Shown piece by piece: positions 22,671 through 36,228 of a DNA stretch of 64,000 nucleotides. The notes under the pieces were generated by a model. The model was given only the letters and a program-made list of their open reading frames with translations, did not search any database and was not told the origin of the DNA. The first letter of the stretch is position 1. The number at the start of each line of letters is the position of its first letter. The DNA is taken from contig JAKSZU010000027.1 in NCBI GenBank assembly GCA_026018925.1, positions 888,829 to 952,828 of the forward strand, written 5' to 3'. This stretch comes from Tupaia tana. Its lineage: Eukaryota; Chordata; Mammalia; Scandentia; Tupaiidae. The translations under genes and the position numbers were made by a program.

Positions 22671-25640
22671 CTCATGAGCACTGCAGGACAAGGTATGTGT
22701 TTCTTCGAGACTGAACTCCGCCTGCTGGCCACAGGAGTTTTTGCAGGACAAAGTCACATTTACAGACTTAAAAACACCTTCCTGGCTACAGGGTATAATC
22801 AGTCCACCTCATAATCTATGACCAGATCAACTCTTGAATCGTAAAGAAAAACTGTGAATAGGTGTTCTTGGTGTGGTATCTGAAATCTTTTGGACATAAC
22901 TGAAAAGGCACATTATTAAACTAAGAAAGGGTTGTCAAGACTCTAGCTGAGAAGATGGATTCAGAACACGAATCACCAAGGTCAGTCAACAGTGGCAATG
23001 ATGACACAGGATAGAATGGATTCATGACTCATTATCAAATGAGGGAATTTGACTGAAAATTTCCTTGTTCACTAACAGTGTTGTCATTTCTAAGGCACTC
23101 CTTTCTAAGCCACTGGTACAGCCACCAATGGAGCTGGAGTGCAAGCCAGAACTTGACACGTGTATATATGAGTTTCCTCACAGTCCTCCTTGAGACCCAG
23201 AGCATTCCAATCTATGCCAGGCTGCTTCAAACTGACCTCTGTCAGAAATTATGCCAGAGTGCTGCACTGGCCTTGCCAGGGCATGAGCCCTGGATACCAC
23301 CAGGTACTCCCCAGGACCCAAAGACTTCCAGTCACTGCCAGGACACCTCACCATAAACAATACTGCCAACAAAGTTGGGGCACCACACTGACCTTGACCA
23401 GAAAGTGTATATCAGCCCCACAACACACACACACCAAGTCCCTCCCAAAACCCAAAAACTTCCAGCTACTATGGGTTACCTAACACTCACCAACACTACC
23501 AACAGAGCTGAAGTGTCACACCAGTCTTGCCTAGGGCACACACCTTGGTTCACCCCAGTCTTTACCAGGACGTGGTGCCTTCCAGCCACCACAGGGCTAC
23601 TTTGACCCAACCAACACCACCAATTAAACTGCAATATTATGCCAGGTTTCTCTAGAGTATGCAGCCTTGGCTCACTCTACGTCCTCACAGAACCCAGAAT
23701 ATTCCAATTCCCACCAGAATGCCTCACTATAACCAATACCTCCAACAAAGCCAGGGTTTTGAGCTGATCTTGACAGAGACATGGACACCATCTGCCCCCA
23801 GGTGCTGCCAAAGATGCAGAGCCTTCAAGCTACTATCAGGCTGCCTCACCCTGACAAACAACAGTGAGAGAATGGGGTGTCACGCAGTCTTGGCCAAGGC
23901 ATGCTCTCCTGCCTCACCAAGTTTTCTTTCGGATCTGGAGTTAGGCCTCCTTGCCAGAACAACGCTGCCAATGTGGCTGGGATGTTGTGCTACTCTTATT
24001 AAAATCACACACATTGGCTCTCCCCAAATCCTCCCTGGGATCAGAACCCCTCAAGCCACTACCATCCCCTCAGCCTAACCACTGCCATTGACAAATTCTG
24101 GAGATCATGCCAGTGTTGACCTAGGCAATAACACCACCTGTCCATGGTACCCTCAGGACCCGAAGCCTTTCAACCACCTAGCCACAACCAATGCCACCAA
24201 CAGAGCCAGGTTATCACACTGGTTCTGATCAAGGCATGGCCCCTATTTACACCCAGGTCCTTCTCAGGACACTGACCCTGATCCTGATCCTGATCTTAAC
24301 CGCAACCATAAAATAAACTGCATCCCAATTTTCTAACACCTATCCCATGAGCATTATCTTAACACAATCTTAGATCCATAACCCAATTGGTAGACTTACC
24401 TTCTATATCCAGCAATCCAGTCACCACAAGGCAGCCTCACCTCAACCAAAGCCATCAACAAAGCTGCAGTGTCACACTGTTATTGCCTGGGGTATGCCCT
24501 GGCTCACCCAAGATCCTTCCCAAGACCTGGAACCTTCCAGCCACCTCCAGGCAAACTTAAACCAATGTTGTGGATTGAGCTGAGGTGTTGTGTGTCTTAA
24601 TCAAGGCATGCACTCTAGATCCCCTAAACATTTTCAGGACCCTGAGCCTTACAGCCATCACAAGGTAACTTCTCCCTTTCCAGAACCATCAACATCATAT
24701 GGGTGTCATGCCTCTACAGATCAAGGTATTCACCCTTGCTGTCCAAGGTCCTCTTCCAGAACCGGAGCCTTTCAGCAAATGATGGGCCACCTCACCTTCA
24801 CCAAGCCAGCCAACAGAGCAAGGGTATTACAATGCTTTTGACCACGGCACAAGCCTCAGCTCCCCCAAATCCTCTTCTTGTCCCAGAGCATACAGCTCCT
24901 GCCAGGCTGCCTGACCCCAACCGATGCCATTGACAGACCCAGCGTGTTACACAGGTCTTAACCAGTGACTTCATACAAGCTACCCTAGATCCTACTCTAG
25001 ATCTAAAGCCTTCCAGCAACCACAGGGATGCCTCAACCCAACCAACACTGATGGTGCCAGGGTGTTGTGCTGGGATTGATCAAGGCACAAATGGATTTTT
25101 CCAGGTCCTCCTCATGACCTAAAGTCCTCCACCCACCATCCATCCACGTGTCCCTGACCAGTGCCACTAACACATCCAGAGTATCATGCCATCACCCTTG
25201 ACTGGGGTGAAAACAGCAGATTCCCCCAAGTATACCTATAAATCCCAAGGCTTCCAGTACACACTGAACTGCTTAGACTTAACCTATGCTGTGGAAGGAA
25301 TTGTGGTGTCTCAGTGACCTTTACCAGGTCATGCACCCGAACTCTGCCCATGTCCACCTTATGACCCACAGTCTTCCAGCATACCCTGGCCCACTTTAAC
25401 ACAACCTCCACCTTAACAAACACTTCATGTCAAGCTGGCATTGACTGAGGCATACACTCCAGGTCACCCCAGGTTCACCTCAAAAGCAAACTACCAGCCT
25501 CATCCTCTAACCACAAAACACTAAAATCTAACCAGAAAATTCTAACCAAATCACCAGACTTCAAACACCTGTAACCATAACCCTACCTCTATTCCTAACA
25601 ATATCTCCATACAACAATGCCAACCTTTACCTATAATATA
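22670..25640. repeat. Macrosatellite module C' (copy 2)
   Basis: Counterpart of 5838-8850 with a short CA tract near 23421-23433. The run of ~120-bp units includes clear instances of 'cttccagccac' and 'ccaacaccaccaattaaac'. C/A-rich blocks 24270-24400 and 25500-25620. Confidence 0.75.
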
Positions 25641-26440
25641 CAGCATTCCACAGACTGTGGCTCAACAGTAGGTTGGGACACGTATGGGTACTGCCATAGA
25701 TGGGGCCAGCCACCCGATGCCCAGCAATGCTATCTGGGAGAAGATAATGTGTTCACTGAGGTGCCAGCCGGGAAAAATTATCAATGCGAGTTTTCGCAGG
25801 TTGTAAGGGGGTCCACACACACTGCTGTCCTCAGAGGCAGGGCAGGGAAGGCCCTGAGCCAGAGCTCTCTCTGCTGGCTCTTGGGGGGAGTGCAAGACAA
25901 TGCAACTGGTTAGATGTGGCCTAGATCCCCATGCTGACAATGTCGGGTGATACAAAACATAGTCACATTAACAGCCAAGAAAAAAAAATAAATAACCCAC
26001 ACCTGGGTGTCTTGTGAGATCAACTGACTTCAGGGTTCAGATTTGAGGATTTGTGTATAACCAAATCAACTCTTCTGACCTACAGAGAATTATGATAGGT
26101 GTTCTATGTATGTTCTCTGAGGTCATTAAGAAAATGACATCACTGGACTAAATAAGGGTCTCCAGGGCTATATATCTAAGAAGATGGATTCAAAACACAA
26201 CTAAAAAAAGTCAAGCAATACTCGTGATTACATGGTGCTGAACGAATTCAGGACTGATTATCCACTTATAGATTTTTTGAGTGAATAATTACTCAGTATA
26301 ATTGTGTTTTCAGTATTAAAGCACCCATTCCTATCCCCATCCATCCAACCCTGCTGCTGATGGAGCTAGAATGCAGAGCCAAACGTGACTGCACAAAGCA
26401 CTGCACGTCCCCCAGATATACCTCAGTACTTGAGCTCTTC
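25640..26440. repeat. Macrosatellite module D' (copy 2), internally deleted
   Basis: Head, CTCF-like pair (25860-25930) and body match 8850-9994. After 'tgagctcttcc' the sequence jumps to the CCCTAA-like block ('ctaacattaacctgaccc'), skipping about 843 bp present in copy 1. The joint has 2 bp of shared sequence. Confidence 0.85.
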
Positions 26441-28660
26441 CCTAACATTAACCTGACCCTAACCCAATAACCCAAACACAATCCCTACGTACCATCTATG
26501 GTTGCCCTCAGATTGTGCCTAATCACCATGTTTAAGAATGAATGTGATACTCAGTGTGGATGAGGACAGTATGCAATGGCCAGCAGAGCTTTCTGGTGCA
26601 CATTGAAGAGAAACTCCTCGTGGTGGCTGAGATGTGTACTGGGGGAAATTAAAAACACAAATTTTCATAATTGAAAAGGGGATCCACCCACACTGCTCTC
26701 ATCAGGGATGGGAAAGACAAGCCTCTCTGGTTAGCTGATCCAAAGTTCCCCCTGTCGGCTATCTGCGGTGATGTAGGACAAGGTGTGTAGTTATCTGAGT
26801 TAGAGCTCCATCTGCTGACCATAGGAGGTAGTGCAAGACAAACTAACATAAACAGAGATAAAAACTTCCTCCCAACTATTGGGTGGGATCAAATTTAGGG
26901 TTCGGATTTGGTGTATTGTCTATAACCAGATGACCTAGCAAACAACTATGACGGGTGTTCTGGTTATGATGCCTAAGGTCATTATTGAAATAACTGTAAA
27001 GTCACATTACTGGACTAAAGATAAGTCTCTGCCTGAGAAAACAGATTCAGAACACTGATAAACAAGGTCAATCAACAGTGGCAATGATTATATGTGACTG
27101 AAGGGATTCATGACTAATTACTGAATTAGGAAAATAGAGTGAAAAATTCCTTATACAATCACATTGTGTTGTGGAGATTAAGGCAATCCTTTCTAGGCCT
27201 CTCTGGTCCTGTCACTGACAGAGATGAAGTGCAAAATTGGCCTTGACAGGGGTACATGCCCAATCTTCCTGTCAGCCCACCTTGGAAACTAGATCATTCT
27301 ACCTCACACCTCTTCAACCCGACCTGTGACAATGACAGAGCTAGGGTCTCATGATGGCCTTGACAAAGCATGCACCCTGGCTCCTGCCAGGTCCTTCCCA
27401 AAACCTTAACACTAGTAAAGGTAGAGTGTCATGCTAGTCTTGATCTAGGCATGAGTCCCAGTTCACCCTTCTCATCACCACCGGGCCACCTTGTTCCAAC
27501 CAATGCTGATGACAGAACCAGGATGTTCTGACAGTCTTGACCAAGTAACACCCCCACCACCTCCCGCAAGGTCCTTCCTAGGACCCAAAGCCTTCCAGCC
27601 ATTATCAGGCTGCATCACCCCAACCAATGCTACTGATGAAACTGGAGTATCACACTGATCTTGACAAAGGCATGCCCCTTGGCTTCCCCCCAGGTCCTTC
27701 CTTGTATCTGGAGCCTTCTAGCCACTGTCAGTCCACTTCAACATAAATATTATTGATGTAGCCAGGCTGTCATGCCAACCTGGATGGAGGCATGTACACC
27801 AGGTCCCCCAAAACCTTTTCAGGACCTTAAGCCTTCCAGCCACGACTAGGTCACTTGCCCTGTCCAAAGTCCCTGACAAAGCCCAGGTGACATGCTCGTC
27901 TTGTCCAGCTTTCCCTGGTACTCCTTGTGACTCGGAGCACTCCAGCCACCACTGGACCACCTTGCTCCAGCCAATGCCGTGAACTAAACAGGGCTGTCAC
28001 ATCAGCCTTGACCAAATCCTGTTAACCCAAATCCTCCTCAACCTGGAGCCTTCCAGCAACTGCAGGGATGCCTTGACCTGACCAAGTACACAAATGCAGC
28101 TGGGATGTCCTCCAGTAATAACTGAGGCATGCACTCTGGATTTCACTAGGTCCTCCTTGAGACCTGAAGTCTTCCCGCCACTGCTAGGTTGCCTTGCCCT
28201 GAACAATGCAATTTGTAGAGTCAGGGCATCCTGCCAGCCTTGATCAGGTTGTGCACTGCAGCGTCCCCCAGATGTGTCTGCAGACCCAGAGACTTAAAGC
28301 ACACACCAGTCAACTTCAACCAAAATTCTGCCACTAAATAAATTGAGGTGTCACAACCACTCCCCCCCCCCAGTCCGACTCATGACACAGACCCTTCTAA
28401 CCCATTCTAGACCACTTCAACACAACCTCCATCATGATGGAGCACCACTGGTGTCTAGCCAGCCTTTCACTGAGGGTATATACTTTACCTCCCCCTAGGT
28501 TCACCTCAGGAACTGGAACCTACCAGCCTTACCCTCCAAACTCTAAACATTAAAACCCAACCCTTAACTCCAAATCCCATCACCAAACCTCACAGTACCA
28601 CTTAAAAGAACCATATCTTCATAACACAATCCCAAACTTCATCTACCACATCTAACAGCC
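26440..28660. repeat. Macrosatellite module E' (copy 2)
   Basis: Counterpart of 10838-13190: head, CTCF-like pair near 26740-26830, body 26880-27190, ~120-bp units (fewer than in copy 1 near 27400), C/A-rich block. Confidence 0.8.
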
Positions 28661-30350
28661 CTCATATCAGCACTATATTGGGACAGATAGGTAATCACTG
28701 GGCATGTGGCCAGTCAACTAACACCCAGCCTTACTCTCTGGTGGGCACTGAAGAGAAGCTCTTGCATTTACTGAAGTGCCTGCTTGGAGGAATACCAATG
28801 TGGGTTTTCACAAGTTGAAAGGGGGTCAACCCACACTGCTGTCTTCAGGGTCAGGGCAGGAAATGCTCTCTAGTTAGCTGAGCAAGAGATCTCCACGGTG
28901 GCTCTTAGGCAAATACAGGACAACATGACTGGTTAGATATGGCCTAGCTCCCCCTGATGACCATAGGGGGTGGTGCGTAACAATCAGGGTAACAACCAAA
29001 TAAAACCCCTCCCAGACATCCTGTGCGATTAATTGACTTCAGAGTCCAGATCTGGTGAACTGTCTATAGCCAAATCAATACTTGAAACCTACAAAAGAAC
29101 TGCAATGGGTGCTCTGGGTATGTTGTCTGAGCTCATTATGGACATATCTGTAAAGCCACATCACTGGACAAAAGAAAGGTCTCCAGGACTCTAGATGAGA
29201 ATAATATGGAACCAAGACACTGCTAAAAAGACACAAGACTGAATGAATTAATGACTGATTATATACTTAGGAATTTTTGAGTGAATACTTTTTCAGTAAC
29301 ATTGTGTTTTTAGAGATAAGGCATTCCTTTCTCATCCTCATCACTCTGGCCCTGCTGCCAATAAAAACAGAGTGCAAAGCTAGCCTTGACTAAAGCATGC
29401 ACTGCACACAGCAGCTAACCCCAGGTATACCTCTGCAAATGAGGTCTTTCAGCACACAGTGGGTTGCTTCACCCTGAATTCCACCACAAACCAAGCAAGG
29501 GTATCAGGATGGCCATGACAAGGCCCCACATCCGTTTCCCTTAGGTCCACCTTAGGACCCAGAATCGTCCAGCTCATAATTGGTGCTTTGTCTCAACATC
29601 TGCTACCAACAAAACTGGGGTGTTGTACTAGCCTTGAAGAGGATTTTTGCTGCACTTTTCTCAAGGTATGCCTCAAAACCCAGAGCCATCCAATCCAGGT
29701 CAGGCTTCTTTAACCCTACCTCTGTCCCCAAAAAAGCTGGAATGTGGTGGCCTTGATCTGGGAATATACACTAACTTGCCTCAGGTCTGCCTCAGGATCC
29801 AAAGCCTTCCAGTTCACATCAAGTTGCTACAACCAGACCTCTAATGCAGAAAGAGTCAGGGTATTACAATGTCCTTGACTAAAGTATGCCTCCCAGCAAC
29901 AACCAGTTCTGCCTAATCACCCAAGTCTTTCCACCCCAAACCAGGTTTCTATTTCCTGACCACTGGTGGCAACAGAGGCAGTGAGTCCTACCAGACTTCA
30001 CTGTGTTGTGCACCTCAGTTCCCACCAGGTATGACTTGAGACCTGGAGCCTTCTGGTCCATGCCAGGCTGAGGGGACTGACCTCCACTGCCTACATAGCT
30101 AGGGTGTTGTGCCAGTCTTGACCAGTGTGCATACCACAGCTCCCCTCAGGTCTGTCTGTAAACCCAGAGCCTTCCATCCTGAACCTCTAATCACCTAATC
30201 CTAAAATCTTACTTTAAATCTCTAATGCCAACCCCAAACCATAATTCCAAACATCAGACCCCAACCCCTAACTCTTAACTCCTAACTGTAATCCTAACTA
30301 TACCCCAACCCTAAACAAAAACCCAACCACAATCCTTACCTACCATCTCT
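28660..30350. repeat. Macrosatellite module F' (copy 2)
   Basis: Counterpart of 13190-14910 in the same order. Part of it (from about 29698) is present again at 52484 onward. Confidence 0.8.
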
Positions 30351-32210
30351 GGTAGCCTTCAGGCTGCGGCTCAGTACCAGATATCACTATGCAGATGTTC
30401 AGCATCCAATACCCAGCAGTGCTCTCTAGTGCACAGTGAGAATCTCCAGTGGTCACTGAGGTACCTACTGGGAAGAATGATAGACACAAAGTTTCACAAG
30501 TGAGGAGGGGGTCCACCCACATGACATTCATTAGAGATGGGAAGACAAACTTCTCTGGTCAGCTGATACAGAGCTCCCCCTAGTGGTTATCATGGGTAAT
30601 ACAGGACAAGATGTGGGATTAGCTGAGGCTGACCTCTGCCTGCTGGTCAGAGGAGGTGGTAGAAGATAAAATCACACTAACAGAACTTAAAACACCCTCC
30701 TGGATGTCTGCTGAAATCGATCAACTTTAGGGTTAATATTTGGTGACTTCTCTGTAATCAGATGGACTCTTAAGACCTAAGGATGCACTATAATGGTTGT
30801 CCTGAGTGTGGTATCTGAGGTCATTATGGAAATAACTGGGAAGTTGCATTACTGGACTAAAAGAAGTTCTCTAGGACTATAGATGAGAAAACGATGTATT
30901 CGTAACACTGCTAAATAAGGTCAGACAATACTGATGATTACATGGAATTGAACGGATTCATAAGTGATGATCGAATTACAATATGTTGAGTGAATGTTTC
31001 CTTATTCACTTACATTACGTTTTTGGGATAAAGACGCTCCTTTCTAAGAACCGATGCAGCTGGAGTGTGGCACTAGTCTGGACAGGCTTGTGTACTCTAG
31101 ATTCTCCTTGTTCTGCCTCATGACCCAAAGCATTCTGAATTATGCCATCCTACTTCAACCCAACCTCTGTCAGCAACAGACCTGGTGTCATGGTGACTTT
31201 GGGGCGTGCACCACGGCTACGCCCAGCTCCTCCTCAGGACCAAAAGCCTTGCAGTTCCTGCCAGAACACACTGACCTGACAAATGCCACCAACAGAGACA
31301 GAGTAGCATGTTGGTCTTGACTAGGATATGCATCCTGGCTCACCCCAGGCCCTCAGCTGAACCCAAAGCCTTCAAACCAACATGGAGCTGCCTTGCCCCT
31401 AACAATGACACCAATGGAGCCAGCAAATCATTTGAGTCATGACTGGGGCACATACCCTGGCTGCCCCCAGGCCCTCCCAGAAATCCCTGGGCCTTCCAGC
31501 CACCACCAGCTTACCCTGTACCAACTAATTCTGTTGACAAAGGAAGGGTGTTTTATCAGTCTTGACTAGTGCACACATCCTCTTCCGCCAGGCTTTCTTT
31601 GGATGGAGCACTACTAGCCACTGCCAGGATACCTGTTCCCAAACAGCAACATTGATGGAGTCAGGATGTCATGTCAATCTTGACTGGGAATGCATACCCA
31701 GACTTCCCCGAGTCCTCCAAGGGACCCAGAGCATTTCCAGACATCCCCAGACCCACTATCCTGACCAATGCCAAAGACAAGCCTGGGGTGTCATGCCAGT
31801 CTTGGCCTTGGCACAGACCTTGGCTTTTCCCAAGTTCCTCCATGAGAGCCAAAGCCTACATCCACTGCCAAGCAGCCTCACCCTGACCAATGCCGCCATG
31901 CTGGCTTTGACCAAGTTATATACTGCAGCCCCACAAATACGCCTCTGTACTAGTCTTCCCACACCAGGATGCTTTGACTCAACCCTTGCCACTAAGGAGT
32001 CAGGGTGCACCCAAGCTCTGCAAAGCTCTTCCCCAGAACACAGAGTCTACCAGCCTTAACTAACCCCCAAAGTCTAAAAGTGACCTAAAACGCATCACAA
32101 GACTTTAAAAACCAATCTATATCTCCAAAGCCGTATCCCCAACCTCAAGACTAAACAAAACACAGATACATAACACAATCCCAACACTTACCTACCACAT
32201 CCAGCAGCCC
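30350..32210. repeat. Macrosatellite module G' (full)
   Basis: Matches module G to about 30940 and then continues with body end and ~120-bp units to the block at 32050-32200. This is the uninterrupted form of the module that is cut by the CTCF-like array in copy 1. The part from 30350 to about 32227 is present again at 53000-54838. Confidence 0.8.
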
Positions 32211-33885
32211 ACAGACTGTGGCTCAGCACTAGGTAGGGGCCAAGATTTAAGGTAGAGTTCACACTGTAGATGTGAACAATCACCCCAATGCCCAGCTGTG
32301 CTCTCTGATGGGCACTGAAGGGAAGCTACTGTGTTTACTGAGGGGACTACTGGGAAGAGTTATCAACAGAAGGTTTCATAAATTGTAAGGGTGTCTGCCC
32401 ACACTGCTGTCCTCATGGCTGAGGTAGGCTATACTCACTCACTGGCTGCACCAAAGCCCACCCTGCTGGCTCTTAGGGGTGACACTGGACAAGGTGACTA
32501 GTCGGATGCCACTAAGCTCCCCTACTGACCATAGGCAGTAATGTAGGACCAGGTCACATTATTATAGCCTAAAAACCATCCTGGATTTTTAGTGGGATCA
32601 ACTGACTTCAGGGTTCACATCTGGAAACTTGTCTGTAATTGTATCAACTCTTAAAACCTAGTGGAGAAGTATGATGGGTGTTCTGAGTATAGTGTCTGAT
32701 GTTTTTACAGAAATAACTGTGAGGTCACATCACAGGACTAAGGAAGTGTCCTCAGAACTCTAGGTGAGTAAAATGTGGATTCAAGACACTGCTAAACAAG
32801 GTCAAGTAATATTCATCATAAGTACACAGGATTGAATGAAATCGTAACTGATTATATACTTAAGGATTTTTGAGTGAATAATTACTTATTCCCTAAGCAA
32901 TTGTACTTTCGAGATTAGGAGACTCCTTCCTCAGCTCCATCCCCCTAACCCCACCACTTGCAGAGCCATTGTAGAAACAGCCTTGCCTGTGGTGTGCACT
33001 CAATCTCCCCTCCAGTCCTCTTGGAACCTGGAGCATTCCCATCTATGTTGTGTCACTTTGACCCAACCTCCACTACTGATGGCGCCAGCTGCTGTGCCAA
33101 CCTTGACCAGGGTGAGTTCCTAAGCTTCCTCCAGGTCCACCTTGTATCCGGAGAATTTCAACATGTACCGTGACACTTTGACTCTACCTTCACTACCAAT
33201 GGAGCCACACTGGCATGCTAGCCCTGACTAGGATGTATGCCCTACCTTCTCCCAGGTCCTCCTGGTGACTCATAGTCTTCAAGCCTATGGTAAACCATTT
33301 TAACATAACCTTGACTGGTGACAGAGCTGGGGTGTTATGTCGGCCTTGACAGGGGTGCACATCCCAGCTTTTCCCAAGTCTGCCTTGAGTACCAGAGATT
33401 TCACTTCAACCTGACCAGTCCAGTGACAGCACTGGGGTATCATGACAGTCTTGACTGAGGTGCACACTGTAGCTCCCTCTGGAATGCCTACAGACTAGGA
33501 GTCCTCTAGCCTATGCCAGGCTGCTTCAAGCTAACCTCTGCTGACAAAGGAGTCAGGATGTAACAACAGACTTGACAAGGGCATGTATCCTATCTACCTC
33601 CAGTTCCTACTTGTGACCCAGATCCTTCCATCCTGCACCAGATGACTATAGTACAACATCTGCCATGATGAAGCACTTGTGTATAGCCAGCCTTTCACTG
33701 AGGACATACACCTCAGCTCCCTGCAAGGTCTGGAGCCTAAAAGCCTTACCCCCTAAATCCTAAACACTAAAACCTAATTCTTAACCCTAAACACAATCAT
33801 CAAACCTCAAAACATCCATAACCATAACCTTACTACTAAACCAACCATAACTCCAAAACACAATCTCAAACCTTACTTACAATGG
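32210..33885. repeat. Macrosatellite module H
   Basis: Head ('cagactgtggctcagcactag'-like, 32212-32235), CTCF-like segments near 32455-32520 ('cccaccctgctggctctta'), body 32560-32930, ~120-bp units and a C/A-rich block 33750-33880. No counterpart in copy 1, where the expanded array stands instead. Confidence 0.75.
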
Positions 33886-34055
33886 GTAAGCACTTTGGAT
33901 GAGGTGAGTCACCCAATATGAAGCACTGCTCTCTGGATGACACTGAGGAGAAGCTCCTGTCTTTGCAGAGATACCTATGAGGAAGAATTACCAATGAGGG
34001 GTTTCATAAGTTGTAAGAGGGTCAACCCACACTGCTGTCTTCACGAGCAGGGCAG
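33885..34055. repeat. Macrosatellite module I, head fragment
   Basis: Module head ('gatgaggtgagtcacccaat', 'ggtttcataagttgtaag', 'cccacactgctgtcttca') ending at 'gggcag' (34050-34055), where the LTR fossil starts. Confidence 0.75.
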
Positions 34056-34974
34056 TGTGGAGAGCAGCAAATCTGAAAATATGTGATTGAAACATGTGGC
34101 CTGTAGACACATGCAAATATGCACTACTGTAGCAGGGCTAATGAAAAGTATTTACATATGAAAGCAGTATGTGCCTGTTGACAATGGTTGCCTTCCTATG
34201 GTTGATACCCAATACCCCATACTGCACAGTATGAGGCTAAAGAAAGTCACATGCGTTTATAAGATTGTCCCCCAAAAAACATCAAAGAAATTATATGTTA
34301 CCAGTGATTTTCACATCTTCAAACAATTTACATCCAAAAACAGCTGGCTTTGCATTATAATTTCTCCTCCCTTATTTTCTGTGCATTCTACTTCCTTCCT
34401 CCCCATTCCTTTTGCACCCTATTTTCCCCTTCCCCTATTTTCTGCCCTTTAAAAGAATAAACCTGAGGGTAATGCAGGTCGCAACATCTCCATCAGAGAA
34501 GCTGTGCCCACCCAATCCTCGCTTTTCTATACTTGTGTGTTTGTGTGTTTGTTATTGAATCTATTTCTAATCTGCATCCTTCCCCACTGACAGAAATGTG
34601 TTCATGCCGAGCTGGTCCTGGAAAAGCGGCAACCAACATCTGGCCTGAGTACGAGGAAAGAGTCAGGCAAGTCGACACTCCTAGCATCCGGCCAGATATT
34701 ATTAAGGTAAGGATCCTACAACATAAAGTAAGAGTAAAAGATGAAGACATGCTAGAGTAAAAAAAAAAAATACCAGAGTAAAACAAATACCAAAGTAAAA
34801 GAAATACCAGAGTAAAAGAAATACCAGAGTAGAAAAAAGAAATACCAGAGTAACGAAATATCAGTGTAAAATAAGAAAATTAGAAAATAATTTGTGTGTT
34901 TGTTATTGTGTCTATTTCTAACCCACAGCCTTTCACACTCAGAGAAATGTGCTCATGCTGAGCTAGACCAGGAA
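34056..34974 (+). mobile_element. LTR retroelement fossil, class II (ERVK-like)
   Basis: The interval starts TGTGGAGAG and is bracketed by 6-bp direct repeats 'gggcag' (34050-34055 and 34975-34980), the duplication length usual for ERV2/ERVK. An AATAAA signal lies near 34456. About 75 bp at 34900-34974 resemble 34540-34625, suggesting a mostly complete LTR, a short remnant of internal sequence and a small piece of a second LTR. It is broken, with no coding capacity. It is younger than the satellite module it interrupts. Confidence 0.65.
34757..34870 (+). repeat. Short A-rich tandem repeat inside the LTR fossil
   Basis: About six to seven units of 'accagagtaaaagaaat' type (15-18 bp), slightly diverged. 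Confidence 0.85.
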
Positions 34975-35590
34975 GGGCAGGAAATGATGAACCCTTGGTG
35001 TCAAGGCAGTCTTGACTAAGCATGCACCCTAAATTCCCACAGGTCTGCCTCAGGACACACCTGACTAGATTTACCCCAGCCACCCACTACTAAAACCTAA
35101 CCACCTAACCCCATCATCAAACCTGAAACACCAAGCCCTAACTCCTAAGCCCTAACCATAGCCCTACCACTAACCAAACTCTAACTCCATAACACAACCC
35201 CATTACCTACCATATCTGACACCGCACAGGCTATAGCTGAACACTAAATTGGGGGACAGATTGGTATCCCATGCCCAGCAGTGCTTTTTGGTGGGCACTG
35301 AGATGCTCCTGTGATAATTGAAGTGCCTAAATGGAGAAATTATGGATTTTGGGTTTCACAAGTAGCATGAGTCATGACTCATATAATACCTTGGCTCTAT
35401 GGTGTTTTCACAAATAAGAAACTCCTTTCTCAGTCACATCCACCTGATGCTGACACCAAAGGAGACAGGGTGTTACACCAGTCTTGACCAGGATGCACAC
35501 CACAGCTTCCCCCAGGTCTACCTTGGGACCTGGAGCCTTGCAGCACATGCCATGTCACTTTGACCCAAACTCCACTACTAAAAAAATTCC
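34975..35590. repeat. Macrosatellite, remainder of module I and last fragment
   Basis: It resumes at 'gggcaggaaatg', soon passes to ~120-bp unit sequence, a C/A-rich block (35085-35215), another head (35215-35370), and further ~120-bp units up to the retrocopy. This is the edge of the main array. Confidence 0.7.
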
Positions 35591-35598
35591 AATGTATA

Positions 35599-36210
35599 AT
35601 ATACATGGTCCTCGGAGGGGAAAGATCAACAGTCCTAAACAGAGCTGAAGAAGCTGTTCAACTATAGGCAAGTGTTCAAGCTGGGAGCAGCGACTAAGGC
35701 ACCCAGAGGTAGGGGCTGTGATGGACCAAGGACTGATCATGCAGCACTATTTCAAGAAGTGGATAGTGCATGTGCCAACATTATGCACAAAAACGTGCAG
35801 AAAATTCATCCAGCAGATCCGGCTTTCCCAGAAAGAGGAGGAAGACCTGGAGGTGGAAGCCCCCTCAAAGTCAGCCAGGACTAGTGAACCAAAGCCCAAA
35901 GGTTAAAAAAAAAAATGCAAAAGCCACCCTCCTAGGATGTAGACATGGAGGACCTTGAAGATGAGAGCTAAAAGTATTACTTTTTCCATGAGAAAATTCA
36001 TAATTAGAGTGGGAAGGACACATCAACTGATGAAGAGGACTTTGGAGAAAGGATTGACATTTGTTACTCTCACCAGATTTATCTTTTAGAATAGCCTCTG
36101 GACCTCCCCTAGGGAGTGATGTGAAGAGAGGGAAGAGGCCTAAAAGAAATGTAATACAGGGCCTCTGTAGCAGTCAACTCCATTTCTAATAAAGCCCTAG
36201 AGCCCTAGTG
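35599..36210 (+). pseudogene. Retrocopy of an unidentified ~0.6-kb transcript
   Basis: About 612 bp flanked by perfect 18-bp direct repeats 'aaaaaattccaatgtata' (35581-35598 and 36211-36228). AATAAA near 36188 lies about 20 bp before the 3' end, but no poly(A) tail remains. The first ATG after a 5'-UTR-like stretch (35721) opens a 61-codon frame beginning MDQGLIMQHYFKKW and rich in Lys/Glu near its end (QKEEEDLEVEA); downstream in another frame is an acidic MEDLEDES stretch. I do not recognise the parent gene. The structure (duplication, single block, terminal AATAAA) points to LINE-mediated retroposition of a small mRNA; whether the frame is intact relative to the parent is unknown. Confidence 0.65.
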
Positions 36211-36228
36211 AAAAAATTCCAATGTATA

